11,209 nt of DNA from Lachnoclostridium sp. UBA933 (GCA_002293545.1 DBDL01000056.1:1-11209); one strand, 5' to 3'; positions 1 through 7,834 are shown, counted from the first letter of the stretch. Numbers and translations: made by a program. The notes: generated by a model not told the origin, from the letters alone.

Positions 1-1071
1 GTTATCGCCGGGCATACACATCTCAACGCCTGCAGGTAATTCGATAACTCCGGTTACGTCAGTCGTACGGAAGTAGAACTGTGGACGATAGCCGTTGAAG
101 AACGGTGTATGACGGCCGCCCTCTTCCTTTGTCAATACGTAAACCTGAGCAGTAAACTTCTTATGACATTTAATTGAACCCGGTTTTGCCAGTACCTGAC
201 CTCTTTCGATTTCGTTCTTCTGAACACCGCGGAGAAGTACGCCGGCATTGTCGCCTGCCTGAGCTTCGTCCAGTTCTTTGTGGAACATTTCAATACCCGT
301 AACTACAACTTTGCGCGTTTCTTCTTTGATACCAACGATTTCTACTTCATCACTTAAATGAAGTGTGCCGGCTTCTACTCTGCCGGTTGCCACAGTACCA
401 CGGCCTGTAATAGAGAATACGTCCTCTACAGGCATGATGAAATCTTTGTCCGTATCCCTCTTGGGATTCGGGATATGCTCGTCTACTGTTTTCATGAGTT
501 CAAGAATCTTGTCGCCCCATTCACTGTTCGGGTCTTCCAGAGCCTTTAATGCGGAACCTTTCACAATCGGACAATCGTTGAAGTTGTACTCTTCCAGCAC
601 TTCCGTGATTTCCATTTCCACTAATTCCAATAATTCTTCATCGTCAACCATGTCACATTTGTTCATGAATACAACGATATAAGGAACGCCTACCTGACGG
701 GACAATAAGATGTGCTCTTTTGTCTGGCTCATAACACCGTCGTCCGCACCTACTACTAAAATAGCTCCGTCCATCTGAGCGGCACCGGTAATCATGTTCT
801 TTACATAGTCGGCATGCCCCGGACAGTCAACGTGTGCATAGTGACGGGCTTCTGTTTCGTACTCAACATGAGCGGTTGAGATTGTGATACCTCTTTCCCT
901 TTCTTCCGGTGCTTTATCAATATTATCAAAAGCCACCGCTTCACCTGTACCAAGACGAACGTTCAGAGTTTTTGTAATAGCAGCGGTAAGCGTCGTCTTA
1001 CCATGATCAACGTGACCAATTGTACCGATATTACAGTGTGGTTTTGTTCTGTTAAATTTTTCCTTAGCCAT
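1..1071 (-). CDS. tuf: Elongation factor Tu, C-terminal part cut off by window edge
   Basis: EF-Tu is the GTPase that carries aminoacyl-tRNA to the ribosomal A site in the cytoplasm. The visible 357 codons begin with [12 protein letters not shown] and contain every G-domain motif: P-loop GHVDHGKT (residues 19-26), switch I GITISTAH (61-68), DCPGH (82-86), NKCD (137-140) and the later GSAL. Domain II ([13 protein letters not shown]) and the start of domain III ([24 protein letters not shown]) follow. The family is about 395-400 residues, so only about 40 C-terminal residues lie beyond base 1. The ATG at 1069-1071 is preceded by TAAGGAGGA (1081-1089), fixing the start. It is the last visible gene of the str operon, 97 bp after fusA, and has its own promoter in that gap. 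Identification is certain; whether a second tuf copy exists cannot be seen. Confidence 0.98.
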   Translation of the reverse strand, partial: MAKEKFNRTKPHCNIGTIGHVDHGKTTLTAAITKTLNVRLGTGEAVAFDNIDKAPEERERGITISTAHVEYETEARHYAHVDCPGHADYVKNMITGAAQMDGAILVVGADDGVMSQTKEHILLSRQVGVPYIVVFMNKCDMVDDEELLELVEMEITEVLEEYNFNDCPIVKGSALKALEDPNSEWGDKILELMKTVDEHIPNPKRDTDKDFIMPVEDVFSITGRGTVATGRVEAGTLHLSDEVEIVGIKEETRKVVVTGIEMFHKELDEAQAGDNAGVLLRGVQKNEIERGQVLAKPGSIKCHKKFTAQVYVLTKEEGGRHTPFFNGYRPQFYFRTTDVTGVIELPAGVEMCMPGDN

Positions 1072-1136
1072 TTTAAAATGTCCTCCTTAAATTAAATACA
1101 TTTTCATATTTACGATATTTTTTTATATATGACAAT

Positions 1137-1165
1137 ATTATATTTCATGCATGAACAAATATCAA
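1137..1165 (-). promoter_or_regulatory. Sigma-A promoter for tuf
   Basis: On the minus strand TTGATA (1160-1165) and TATAAT (1137-1142) are separated by exactly 17 bases: 5/6 and 6/6 matches to the sigma-A consensus. The -35 box begins four bases after the fusA stop. The predicted start near 1130 gives a leader of about 60 nt before the tuf ATG. No terminator is visible between fusA and tuf, so this promoter probably adds to read-through from rpsL. Box match and spacing are seen; activity is inferred. Confidence 0.75.
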
Positions 1166-1168
1166 GCA

Positions 1169-3289
1169 CTATTTACCATTTTTCTGTGTAAGAATTTTCT
1201 CCTGTACACTTTTGGGTACTTGTTCATACTTTTCAAAGAACATGGAGTAATTTCCGCGTCCTTGTGTGGCGGAACGAAGTTCTGTCGAATATCCGAACAT
1301 CTCTGCAAGCGGTACAAAGGCTCTGATGATTTTGCCGCCTCCAATGTCTTCCATTCCCTCAATACGCCCGCGTTTTGAATTCAAGCTTCCGATTACGTCA
1401 CCCATATAATCTTCCGGGGTCGTGACCTCCACTTTCATAATCGGTTCGACCAGTACCGCACTACCTTTGGACATCGCGTCCTTAAATGCCATGGAACCGG
1501 CAATATGGAATGCCATTTCACTTGAATCGACTTCGTGGTAGGAACCGTCCAATACCGTAGCATGGATTCCAAGTACCGGAAATCCGGCAAGAATACCTGC
1601 CTTGGCGGCTTCCTCGATCCCTGCGCCGACAGCCGGAATATATTCTTTCGGAATATTTCCGCCGACTACTTTTGATTCAAATTTAAACGTTTCTTCACCG
1701 TTTGCATCCATCGGCTCAAAAAGCACCTTACAATGTCCGTATTGACCGCGTCCGCCGGATTGTTTTGCATATTTGCTGTCTACCTCGACTGCTTTTGTAA
1801 ATGTTTCTTTGTAAGCAACCTGAGGTGCGCCGACATTTGCCTCCACCTTATACTCGCGGAGCAGACGGTCAACGATAACCTCTAAGTGCAGCTCTCCCAT
1901 TCCGGCAATAATCGTCTGTCCGGTTTCCGTATTCGTATGCGCACGGAATGTCGGGTCTTCTTCCGCCAGTTTTACCAAAGCTTCACTCATCTTCCCTTGC
2001 GCTACCTTTGTCTTTGGTTCAATCGCAAGTTCGATTACCGGTTCCGGAAATTCCATGGATTCAAGTATAACAGGGTGTTTTTCATCACAGATTGTATCAC
2101 CGGTTGCCGTCAGCTTCAAACCGACTGCGGCGGCAATATCTCCCGAATACACCTTCGCCAGCTCTTCTCTTTTATTGGCATGCATCTGCAAAATACGTCC
2201 GACACGCTCTTTTTTCCCTTTGGTGGCATTCAGTACATAGGAACCGGAGTTCATTGTACCTGAGTACACCCGGAAAAAGGCAAGCTTTCCGACAAACGGA
2301 TCCGCCATGATCTTGAATGCCAATGCCGCAAACGGCTCGTCGTCGCTTGAATGCCTGACCACTTCACTCCCGTTTTCGTCGATTCCGGTAATATCGGAAA
2401 TGTCTGTCGGAGCCGGCATATATTCTACGATGGCATCCAATAACTTTTGCACGCCTCTGTTTCGGTATGCCGTTCCGCAGCATACCGGTATACATGCACA
2501 GGCACATGTCCCTTTTCTCAATGCTTTTTTCAGTTCTTCTTCGGAAGGTTCTTCCCCCTCTAGGTATGCCAGCATCAAATCATCATCTAACTCACAGATT
2601 TTTTCTATCAATTCGGTGCGGTAAAGCTCCGCATCCTCTTTCATATCTTCAGGAATTGCTTCAATCGTTACATCCTCACCTTTTTCATCGTGATAGAGAT
2701 AAGCCTGCATTTCAAATAAATCAATGATTCCTTTAAAATTTTCTTCTTTACCAATCGGTAACTGCAATACAATTGCATTTTTTCCTAATCTGTTTTTAAT
2801 CTGGTCCACTGCGCCATAAAAATCCGCACCCATAATGTCCATTTTATTGATAAATGCCATTCTCGGTACATTATAAGTGTCCGCCTGTCGCCATACATTT
2901 TCGGATTGTGGCTCCACACCGCCTTTTGCACAAAAGACACCAACCGCACCGTCCAGCACGCGAAGCGAACGTTCCACTTCAACCGTAAAGTCAACGTGTC
3001 CCGGCGTGTCTATAATATTGATACGGTATTCCGCCGCATCCGGAATTGCTTCATTTTCCTTTTGGGGCGTCCAATGACAGGTTGTTGCCGCCGATGTGAT
3101 GGTAATTCCCCTTTCCTGCTCCTGCTCCATCCAGTCCATCGTAGCCGTACCTTCATGTGTGTCACCTATTTTATAATTAACACCGGTATAATATAAGATA
3201 CGCTCGCTCAGCGTTGTCTTACCGGCATCAATATGAGCCATAATACCAATGTTTCTCGTTTGTTCCAGCGGATATTCTCTTCCGGCCAA
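1169..3289 (-). CDS. fusA: Elongation factor G, with TTG start codon
   Basis: EF-G is the GTPase that drives translocation of tRNA and mRNA and, with RRF, recycles ribosomes. The 706-residue length is normal. The G domain shows P-loop AHIDAGKTT (18-26), switch [11 protein letters not shown] (60-69), DTPGH (94-98) and NKMD (148-151). Domains II to V follow, including [15 protein letters not shown] in domain IV and the conserved C-terminal [16 protein letters not shown]. The start is TTG (3287-3289) with TAGGAGGA six bases upstream (3296-3303). The first in-frame ATG is residue 17, inside the P-loop region, so it cannot be the start. The gene follows rpsG by 26 bp and precedes tuf. One oddity is five cysteines within ten residues (C262, C264, C266, C270, C271) just before the G5-like CGTA. 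No truncation is visible. Confidence 0.98.
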   Translation of the reverse strand: MAGREYPLEQTRNIGIMAHIDAGKTTLSERILYYTGVNYKIGDTHEGTATMDWMEQEQERGITITSAATTCHWTPQKENEAIPDAAEYRINIIDTPGHVDFTVEVERSLRVLDGAVGVFCAKGGVEPQSENVWRQADTYNVPRMAFINKMDIMGADFYGAVDQIKNRLGKNAIVLQLPIGKEENFKGIIDLFEMQAYLYHDEKGEDVTIEAIPEDMKEDAELYRTELIEKICELDDDLMLAYLEGEEPSEEELKKALRKGTCACACIPVCCGTAYRNRGVQKLLDAIVEYMPAPTDISDITGIDENGSEVVRHSSDDEPFAALAFKIMADPFVGKLAFFRVYSGTMNSGSYVLNATKGKKERVGRILQMHANKREELAKVYSGDIAAAVGLKLTATGDTICDEKHPVILESMEFPEPVIELAIEPKTKVAQGKMSEALVKLAEEDPTFRAHTNTETGQTIIAGMGELHLEVIVDRLLREYKVEANVGAPQVAYKETFTKAVEVDSKYAKQSGGRGQYGHCKVLFEPMDANGEETFKFESKVVGGNIPKEYIPAVGAGIEEAAKAGILAGFPVLGIHATVLDGSYHEVDSSEMAFHIAGSMAFKDAMSKGSAVLVEPIMKVEVTTPEDYMGDVIGSLNSKRGRIEGMEDIGGGKIIRAFVPLAEMFGYSTELRSATQGRGNYSMFFEKYEQVPKSVQEKILTQKNGK

Positions 3290-3295
3290 ATTATT

Positions 3296-3303
3296 TCCTC
3301 CTA
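3296..3303 (-). promoter_or_regulatory. Ribosome binding site deciding the fusA TTG start
   Basis: TAGGAGGA on the minus strand lies six bases before the TTG at 3289. It is the only strong Shine-Dalgarno sequence near the 5' end of fusA and supports the MAGREYPLE amino terminus typical of the family. Confidence 0.85.
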
Positions 3304-3315
3304 ACGTTACCTGTT

Positions 3316-3816
<501 letters not shown>

Positions 3817-3819
3817 TCA

Positions 3820-3849
3820 CAGGTACTCACATACTTGTGTCCGCACCAG
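3820..3849 (-). promoter_or_regulatory. Hairpin in the rpsL-rpsG spacer, possible S7 control site
   Basis: The transcribed strand can fold as GGTGC paired with GTACC (one G-U), an asymmetric internal loop, then CACA paired with TGTG closed by loop AGTA. An extra C-G pair follows beyond one mismatch. It ends 33 bases before the rpsG AAGGAGG-GTG start region and has no T-run, so it is not a terminator. The S12-S7 spacer is the S7 autoregulation site in E. coli (established), but I have not shown similarity to that target. The pairing is seen; the function is a guess. Confidence 0.3.
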
Positions 3850-3908
3850 CTTAAATCTTGCATCTCTATTAATATAAAGCAAAAATTAATCCGGTACTTT
3901 TACATTAG

Positions 3909-4328
3909 TTACTTAGCAGCTTTCGGTCTTTTCGCTCCGTACTTTGAGCGAGCCTGCCTTCTGTTCGCAACACCGGCCGTATCTAATGTACCGCGTACAA
4001 TATGATATCTTGTACCGGGTAAATCCCTTACCCTGCCGCCACGAATAAGAACCACACTATGCTCTTGAAGATTGTGACCTTCGCCCGGAATATAACTTGT
4101 CACTTCAATCTGGTTTGACAAACGTACTCTGGCGATTTTTCGCAATGCAGAGTTTGGCTTCCTTGGCGTTGCGGTACGAACTGACGTACAAACGCCTCTC
4201 TTTTGCGGGGAACTTCCCTCAATGGCTTTCTTCTTCAAAGAGTTGTACGTAGAACCCAGTGCCGGCGACTTTGACTTTTTGTCAACAGTCTTTCTGCCTT
4301 TTCGTACTAATTGGTTAAAAGTTGGCAT
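3909..4328 (-). CDS. rpsL: Ribosomal protein S12 with Arg at both streptomycin lysine positions
   Basis: S12 lies at the 30S decoding centre and controls accuracy. The 139 residues show [12 protein letters not shown], the Gram-positive-type insertion relative to E. coli (around residues 18-36), [16 protein letters not shown], the loop [19 protein letters not shown] and the C-terminal [20 protein letters not shown] (4335-4343) six bases before the ATG fixes the start. With the 13-residue offset, E. coli Lys43 (counting Met) corresponds to R56 in TATPRKPN, and Lys88 corresponds to R101 in GGRVRDLPG. Both are lysine in E. coli and B. subtilis, and K43R and K88R are known streptomycin-resistance changes in M. 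tuberculosis. Asp102, equivalent to the aspartate methylthiolated by RimO in E. coli, is kept. It is the first gene of the str operon, behind a consensus promoter and a leader of about 108 nt. The gene looks intact. Confidence 0.98.
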   Translation of the reverse strand: MPTFNQLVRKGRKTVDKKSKSPALGSTYNSLKKKAIEGSSPQKRGVCTSVRTATPRKPNSALRKIARVRLSNQIEVTSYIPGEGHNLQEHSVVLIRGGRVRDLPGTRYHIVRGTLDTAGVANRRQARSKYGAKRPKAAK

Positions 4329-4372
4329 TAATTTTCACCTCCTGTAGTTATTTTATGCATTTCGTTCTTTTT

Positions 4373-4392
4373 GACAAAACCCGTGTTTTGCC
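4373..4392 (-). promoter_or_regulatory. Stem-loop in the rpsL leader
   Basis: In the transcribed strand GGCAAAAC pairs with GTTTTGTC (eight pairs including one G-U) around the tetraloop ACGG. It is about 45 nt downstream of the predicted transcription start and about 30 nt before the rpsL ribosome site. The following bases are A-rich rather than a U-run, so it is not an intrinsic terminator. A role in mRNA stability or operon control is possible but not shown. Confidence 0.4.
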
Positions 4393-4443
4393 GTGTGTGC
4401 TTTTCAATAAACAAAAAAAGCCCCTGTGAACGCATGCTAAAAC

Positions 4444-4472
4444 ATTATATCGTAGCGGCTTTTGTTTGTCAA
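4444..4472 (-). promoter_or_regulatory. Perfect sigma-A promoter of the str operon
   Basis: TTGACA (4467-4472) and TATAAT (4444-4449) on the minus strand are separated by exactly 17 bases, a complete match to the vegetative consensus. The predicted start is at A4438 or G4437, giving a leader of about 108 nt before the rpsL ATG. It lies between the end of the CvpA gene and rpsL and explains strong expression of the translation genes independent of the membrane cluster upstream. Confidence 0.88.
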
Positions 4473-4481
4473 CTATTTTTT

Positions 4482-4552
4482 AATTTTGACCGGAACCGGG
4501 ATCTGACCGGGATTTTGACCGGAATCTTAAAAATTGCCCGGAACCGGGAATC
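4482..4552 (-). repeat. CCGG-rich short direct repeats at the 3' end of the CvpA gene
   Basis: Two near-identical units (4527-4552 and 4482-4503), each built on CCCGGTTCCGG followed by CAA and an A/T run, flank a shorter copy with CCGGTCAAAAT. The first unit encodes the last codons of the CvpA protein (FPVPGNF) and includes its stop; the others are non-coding. One long stem is possible (CCGGG + ATTTT with AAAAT + CCCGG), but no T-run follows, so it is not a standard terminator. Confidence 0.55.
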
Positions 4553-5036
4553 CGCTGATTCTGTTTATCACCTCTGCAATCGGGTTCATATCATGCAGCA
4601 ACGTCAAAAGACTGCTCTTTTGCACCAGTGACATAACAAAGGCACACCATTCGACCGATCCGGCAGCCCCGATAACAATCAGTACAATCCATAATAAAAT
4701 AACACCCATAGCAAGTCCGGCCGCCGCCCCTGCCATCCGGTTAAGCTCTTTTAAAACAGGGATACGTTCAACCACTCCAAGTATGTGACCAATGATCCCA
4801 ATGGCAATCATTGATATCACGAAGGACACCGTATAGGCAATACCGCCGCCCGCAAGACTGGTTTGAGGCACGAATCCGGCAATCACCGGGGTTAATGCAA
4901 TAGAAAGAACAATTACCAAAATAAAACGTACCAAATGAAATAATGTTTTTATCAATCCGTTGTAATATCCCGCAAATGTACTGAGCAGAACAATAAGCAC
5001 GGCAGCCGCTTCGGCTATTCTGACCTGACTAAGCAT
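4527..5036 (-). CDS. CvpA family membrane protein
   Basis: The 169-residue protein is almost wholly hydrophobic and has about four membrane helices (roughly residues 8-25, 33-54, 65-86 and 104-125). It shows the CvpA-family pattern: an early GYYNGLIKTLFHLVR, and a central ERIPVLKELNRMAGAAAGLAMG that matches the family's Asn-Arg-x-x-Gly-x-x-x-Gly signature. CvpA proteins are needed for colicin V production in E. coli and are linked to envelope function more generally; the molecular activity is unknown. The start ATG has GAGGA (5042-5046) upstream. The gene follows the DUF5711 gene by 43 bp, probably in one transcript, and ends in a CCGG-rich repeat patch before the str promoter. I would not call it the colicin V gene itself, only a member of the family (PF02674-like by eye). 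Confidence 0.85.
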   Translation of the reverse strand: MLSQVRIAEAAAVLIVLLSTFAGYYNGLIKTLFHLVRFILVIVLSIALTPVIAGFVPQTSLAGGGIAYTVSFVISMIAIGIIGHILGVVERIPVLKELNRMAGAAAGLAMGVILLWIVLIVIGAAGSVEWCAFVMSLVQKSSLLTLLHDMNPIAEVINRISGFPVPGNF

Positions 5037-5067
5037 ATGCTTCCTCTTTTCGTATATTTATGGACAT
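5029..5067 (-). CDS. Possible 12-codon leader ORF overlapping the CvpA gene start
   Basis: ATG at 5065-5067 opens a 12-residue frame, MSINIRKEEAYA, with GAGGAG (5076-5081) eight bases upstream, a better ribosome site than that of the CvpA gene. Its TAG stop (5029-5031) overlaps the first codons of the CvpA gene in another frame. The GAGGAG lies in the loop of a hairpin (5069-5088) that also holds the upstream stop. It may couple translation between the two genes or be chance. Confidence 0.25.
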   Translation of the reverse strand: MSINIRKEEAYA

Positions 5068-5068
5068 A

Positions 5069-5088
5069 AGCGGCACTCCTCAGCCGCT
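5069..5088 (-). promoter_or_regulatory. Small hairpin over the DUF5711 gene stop codon
   Basis: AGCGGC and GCCGCT form six G/C-rich pairs around an eight-base loop. On the minus strand the loop reads TGAGGAGT, holding both the stop codon of the upstream gene and a GAGGAG ribosome site. No T-run follows, so it is not an intrinsic terminator. A role in translation coupling is inference only. Confidence 0.35.
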
Positions 5089-6207
5089 CACCTTTATCTC
5101 CTGCAATACATTATCGTCAATGATAAGGTATTTATTGCTTCCGCTCCCCGGCAGAAAGTATGAAATACTGCGGTCAAAACCAAATTTAAACTTTTCTTCG
5201 CCATTGCACCGCAGGATATTGCATTTTTTCTCGGTGGTAAAGATTAATTCATCGTTATAACAGGCAACGGTTTCATAATCATAGGTAATATCGCGGGTCA
5301 TCTCCCTGTTTCCGGCTAAGTCATACAGCTCTAAAACACTGCCCTCACGCTCTGTTTTGTTCAGTATGACGCCTACATGGTTTCCGCCCAAAACAGCACT
5401 CCTTATCTTATCGTCAAATGTCAGTTTAACGGTTTCTTCCGGTTGTTTCATTTCATCAAAAACAGAAAAACCCTTTTCATGAAAGATAACCACCGTATCC
5501 GATCCGGCAAATTCAATCCCGGTAATCATACTGTCCTCAAATGTTTTACCGCTGATTAAGCGGTTCTTGTCCTGACCGACCTCCGAAAAATTATAAAAAT
5601 TCACCTGATTAAATGACGTTCCGTTTTTTACCGTCAGATAAGAAACAACTAAACTGCTGCCGTCATCTGAAATATCAAAATCAACCGGATAACCGCTTTC
5701 GGTTATGTTGGTAGGTATTTCTACAATCAAAGGCGTGACATTGCTGTAAGGATTGTAAATATTGATGACATTGGAATCGGCATCCTCAAGCAATACGGCG
5801 ACAATCCCCTGTTCTGCCACACGCGCTTTCACAATCGGCAAAGTGGTTTCAATCCTTGTACCGGAGTCTTTTCCGTTAAATATGTAACACTCTTTTCCCC
5901 CCGCATTACAGACCGCCACGTATTCGCCGCAAATATCCGCATAGGGTACTTCCATTTCATATCCGCCGTTCCAGAGTATTTTACCTTCATGGTCAAAAGC
6001 GGACGCCCCATCCTTGCTGTATTTAAGGTAATTCTCACCGTATGGCAAATAACGGACGGTATTGCTGTCTTCCCTTTTCCATTCGGAAACCACATCGTAA
6101 CTGCGGTATAACGGGTTGCTGAAGTACACAAAATAAATAATAAACGCCATTATCGCTGCAAGTATGACACCTGCCGCTGCAATCGGAACAACTGCTTTTC
6201 TATTCAT
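5080..6207 (-). CDS. DUF5711 family membrane-anchored protein (probable beta-propeller)
   Basis: The 375-residue protein starts with a short basic stretch and one membrane helix (about residues 6-28) ending in YFVYFSNPLYRSYDV, so the remaining 345 or so residues are probably outside the membrane. They consist of short repeated strand units of the type seen in beta-propellers, e.g. YLKYSKDGASAFDHEGKILW, then GEYVAVCNAGGKECYIF and a late KYLIIDDNVLQEI. I recognise the pattern as DUF5711, found in Clostridia, with no known biochemical role; this is recognition by eye. No catalytic motif is evident. The ATG has AGAAGGGA (6216-6223) eight bases upstream. It is 56 bp after the LysM gene and 43 bp before the CvpA gene. 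A TATAAT-like box lies at 6232-6237 without a clear -35, so read-through from the LysM gene is the simpler model. The trio suggests a shared envelope function. Confidence 0.75.
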   Translation of the reverse strand: MNRKAVVPIAAAGVILAAIMAFIIYFVYFSNPLYRSYDVVSEWKREDSNTVRYLPYGENYLKYSKDGASAFDHEGKILWNGGYEMEVPYADICGEYVAVCNAGGKECYIFNGKDSGTRIETTLPIVKARVAEQGIVAVLLEDADSNVINIYNPYSNVTPLIVEIPTNITESGYPVDFDISDDGSSLVVSYLTVKNGTSFNQVNFYNFSEVGQDKNRLISGKTFEDSMITGIEFAGSDTVVIFHEKGFSVFDEMKQPEETVKLTFDDKIRSAVLGGNHVGVILNKTEREGSVLELYDLAGNREMTRDITYDYETVACYNDELIFTTEKKCNILRCNGEEKFKFGFDRSISYFLPGSGSNKYLIIDDNVLQEIKVSG

Positions 6208-6263
6208 ATATAATTTCCCTTCTATAATGCTATTATATATGTTGTGATAAAAATAGAAAAGAG

Positions 6264-7571
6264 TTAATTTGGCATTTTTAATTTTTGTCCGATTCGGATA
6301 TCATCCGCATCGGATAACCCGTTGATTTTCTTTATTTGTTCCACGTAACCGACCGTACGGTAATATTTTTGTGCAATCTGAGATAATGTATCCCCTTTCC
6401 TTACAATATAATTCCAAAAAGCCGGCGTCGTATTTGCTTCTGCCTTTTTGGGTTCCGGTTTGGGTGTTGATATGTTTTCGGGGGAGGGTTTGGGGGCAGG
6501 CTTTGGTTCGGGGGTAGGCTGGGACTCCGGTTTTTTGCCCGGAGTTTTTACCGGTTTTGGTTCTCCGTCCGAATCCTGCCGCTTTGCCGGATCAACCTGT
6601 TCCATCGGCTGTCCGGGTACTTTTTCTTCCCCCTGAATATCCTTTTGCTCTGAAACAGCCGATGAACTGACTGAAACGGCGGCACCGGTTGCCGGTAAAT
6701 TTGCCTGCAAGCGCTCGACCTCTGTTTTGTCAGGTTCTTTTACCGTTTCTCCTTGAAAGGTTTCCTTTATATTCGATATTTGTTCTTCTGCTTTACGGAA
6801 TGCGTTTTGATTCTGCAATGCAACAAATCCAAGAAGAACCGCAAATACAACGATAACGGTACCCAGTCCGACAGAATAACGTCCTTCTTTGCTTCTTTCC
6901 CTGCTTTCTCTGTTTCGCTTGCTTTCAAATCCCGTTTTTTCGGGTATGTATGAATCAATCGGCAGACCTTTTTTGGCTCTCAGCACGTTCCGGATATCCA
7001 GTGCCGTATCCTCCACATGCTCAAAACTGGTTTTGGAATCAATGTATCCCACCATATAGTCACGCATTTCTTCATTTTTTTCATAATAAATATAAAAGCC
7101 TTTTTGCCGCTCCATGACCCCTGCCGTCGACCGGAAAAAGCCTTCGTCTTTTTCTGCGTCATCATATATAAATAAAAGCTTGTCCGCACCCGAAAAATTT
7201 TTTCCGTGAATCACCCTGAGCGTTTCATTGCACGAAACCGGTGTTCCTGGTCCGGAATAATACCACCCTAGAATCTCCAAGCCGGTAAAGTTTTCTTTGA
7301 TATCCGTATAGATATTCCCCCATATGTCTTGTGAAAACTGCTGATCCGTCCGTTCCGCAAACTGACGGATGGCAACCATCCCCGAAATAAACAAATACTT
7401 TACACCCTGCTCTGACCGGTTCGTTCCTAACAATACGCCTGCAATTTCCTTCCCCTCACTCCGTTTTGCTAATTGTTTTGCAAAACTAACCACATAATCT
7501 TCTATGTATATCTTACGATTTCCTTTGCAGTCACCGATTTGCCTCACACTTTTTGGCATTTCCAAAGCCAT
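6264..7571 (-). CDS. Membrane LysM protein with an MPN/JAB-like domain lacking metal ligands
   Basis: The 435-residue product has four parts. Residues about 15-165 resemble an MPN (JAB/JAMM) fold: EIAGVLLG, then ILGWYYSGPGTPVSCNET, then DKLLFIYDD. In active JAMM proteases the middle segment reads like GWYHSHPG with a later Ser-x-x-Asp; here both histidines are replaced (Tyr and Gly) and the Asp is Glu, so metalloprotease activity is unlikely. A strongly basic stretch and a helix at about 234-252 follow, predicting the N-terminus inside and the C-terminus outside. Next comes a flexible region with a Pro/Lys/Glu tract (about 337-377), then one LysM domain (about 388-433: YIVRKGDTLSQIAQKYY ... 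IRIGQKLKMPN) for peptidoglycan binding. I use the ATG at 7571 because TAAGGGGGA lies seven bases upstream; the ATG at 7592 has no ribosome site. LysM is certain; the MPN match is by eye. Confidence 0.8.
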   Translation of the reverse strand: MALEMPKSVRQIGDCKGNRKIYIEDYVVSFAKQLAKRSEGKEIAGVLLGTNRSEQGVKYLFISGMVAIRQFAERTDQQFSQDIWGNIYTDIKENFTGLEILGWYYSGPGTPVSCNETLRVIHGKNFSGADKLLFIYDDAEKDEGFFRSTAGVMERQKGFYIYYEKNEEMRDYMVGYIDSKTSFEHVEDTALDIRNVLRAKKGLPIDSYIPEKTGFESKRNRESRERSKEGRYSVGLGTVIVVFAVLLGFVALQNQNAFRKAEEQISNIKETFQGETVKEPDKTEVERLQANLPATGAAVSVSSSAVSEQKDIQGEEKVPGQPMEQVDPAKRQDSDGEPKPVKTPGKKPESQPTPEPKPAPKPSPENISTPKPEPKKAEANTTPAFWNYIVRKGDTLSQIAQKYYRTVGYVEQIKKINGLSDADDIRIGQKLKMPN

Positions 7572-7578
7572 GAACCAA

Positions 7579-7587
7579 TCCCCCTTA
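7579..7587 (-). promoter_or_regulatory. Ribosome binding site deciding the LysM gene start
   Basis: TAAGGGGGA on the minus strand is seven bases upstream of ATG 7571. It lies inside the reading frame if the ATG at 7592 is used, so the shorter product is preferred. Confidence 0.7.
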
Positions 7588-7789
7588 TGCATTTGCTGTT
7601 CAACAGATTATCATATATCCGTCAGGGAATTTGTCGTTTCATGCTTTGCCCCCCAAAAACATTATTTCATTATTTTATATAAAATGACAAAAAAGCGTTG
7701 ATTTTCCGGTACATGCCGTATTTCCTCCGCCGTCCGCCGTTATTTTTGTCAGACTATGAGAGATATTGCGATATTTTCCTTTGACGGGG
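7588..7789. other. Divergent spacer between the LysM gene and yyaC
   Basis: This AT-rich stretch should contain the minus-strand promoter for the membrane cluster. The best minus-strand -10 is GATAAT near 7610, without a convincing -35. A perfect 14-bp palindrome, ATTTTATATAAAAT, lies at 7672-7685, and a CCGCCGTCCGCCG patch lies near 7730. I see no further gene; the plus-strand frame open from 7756 lacks a ribosome site. Confidence 0.4.
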
Positions 7790-7819
7790 TGAGTAAATTC
7801 TTCCAAGTTGTCAATACTT
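7790..7819 (+). promoter_or_regulatory. Possible forespore (sigma-G-like) promoter for yyaC
   Basis: TGAGTA (7790-7795) and CAATACTT (7812-7819), 16 bases apart, loosely resemble the sigma-G boxes (about TGAATA and CATACTA). The predicted start near 7826 is about 40 bases before the ATG at 7864. No good sigma-A promoter is visible here, and yyaC is a sporulation gene in B. subtilis. The match is imperfect. Confidence 0.25.
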
Positions 7820-7834
7820 ACCTTAAAAGAAAGT

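Noticed and set aside
4473..4526. Intrinsic terminator after the CvpA gene
   Set aside because: The CCGG repeats can pair, but no U-run follows on the transcribed strand; termination here is unproven.
4371..4631. Plus-strand 86-codon frame across the str promoter
   Set aside because: It runs antisense through the promoter, leader and end of the CvpA gene, with no ribosome site and no domain.
6448..6636. Plus-strand Gly-rich frame
   Set aside because: It is the reverse reading of the Pro/Lys/Glu linker of the LysM protein and has no ribosome site.
7572..7592. Longer LysM-protein start at ATG 7592
   Set aside because: No ribosome site precedes it, whereas TAAGGGGGA correctly precedes ATG 7571.
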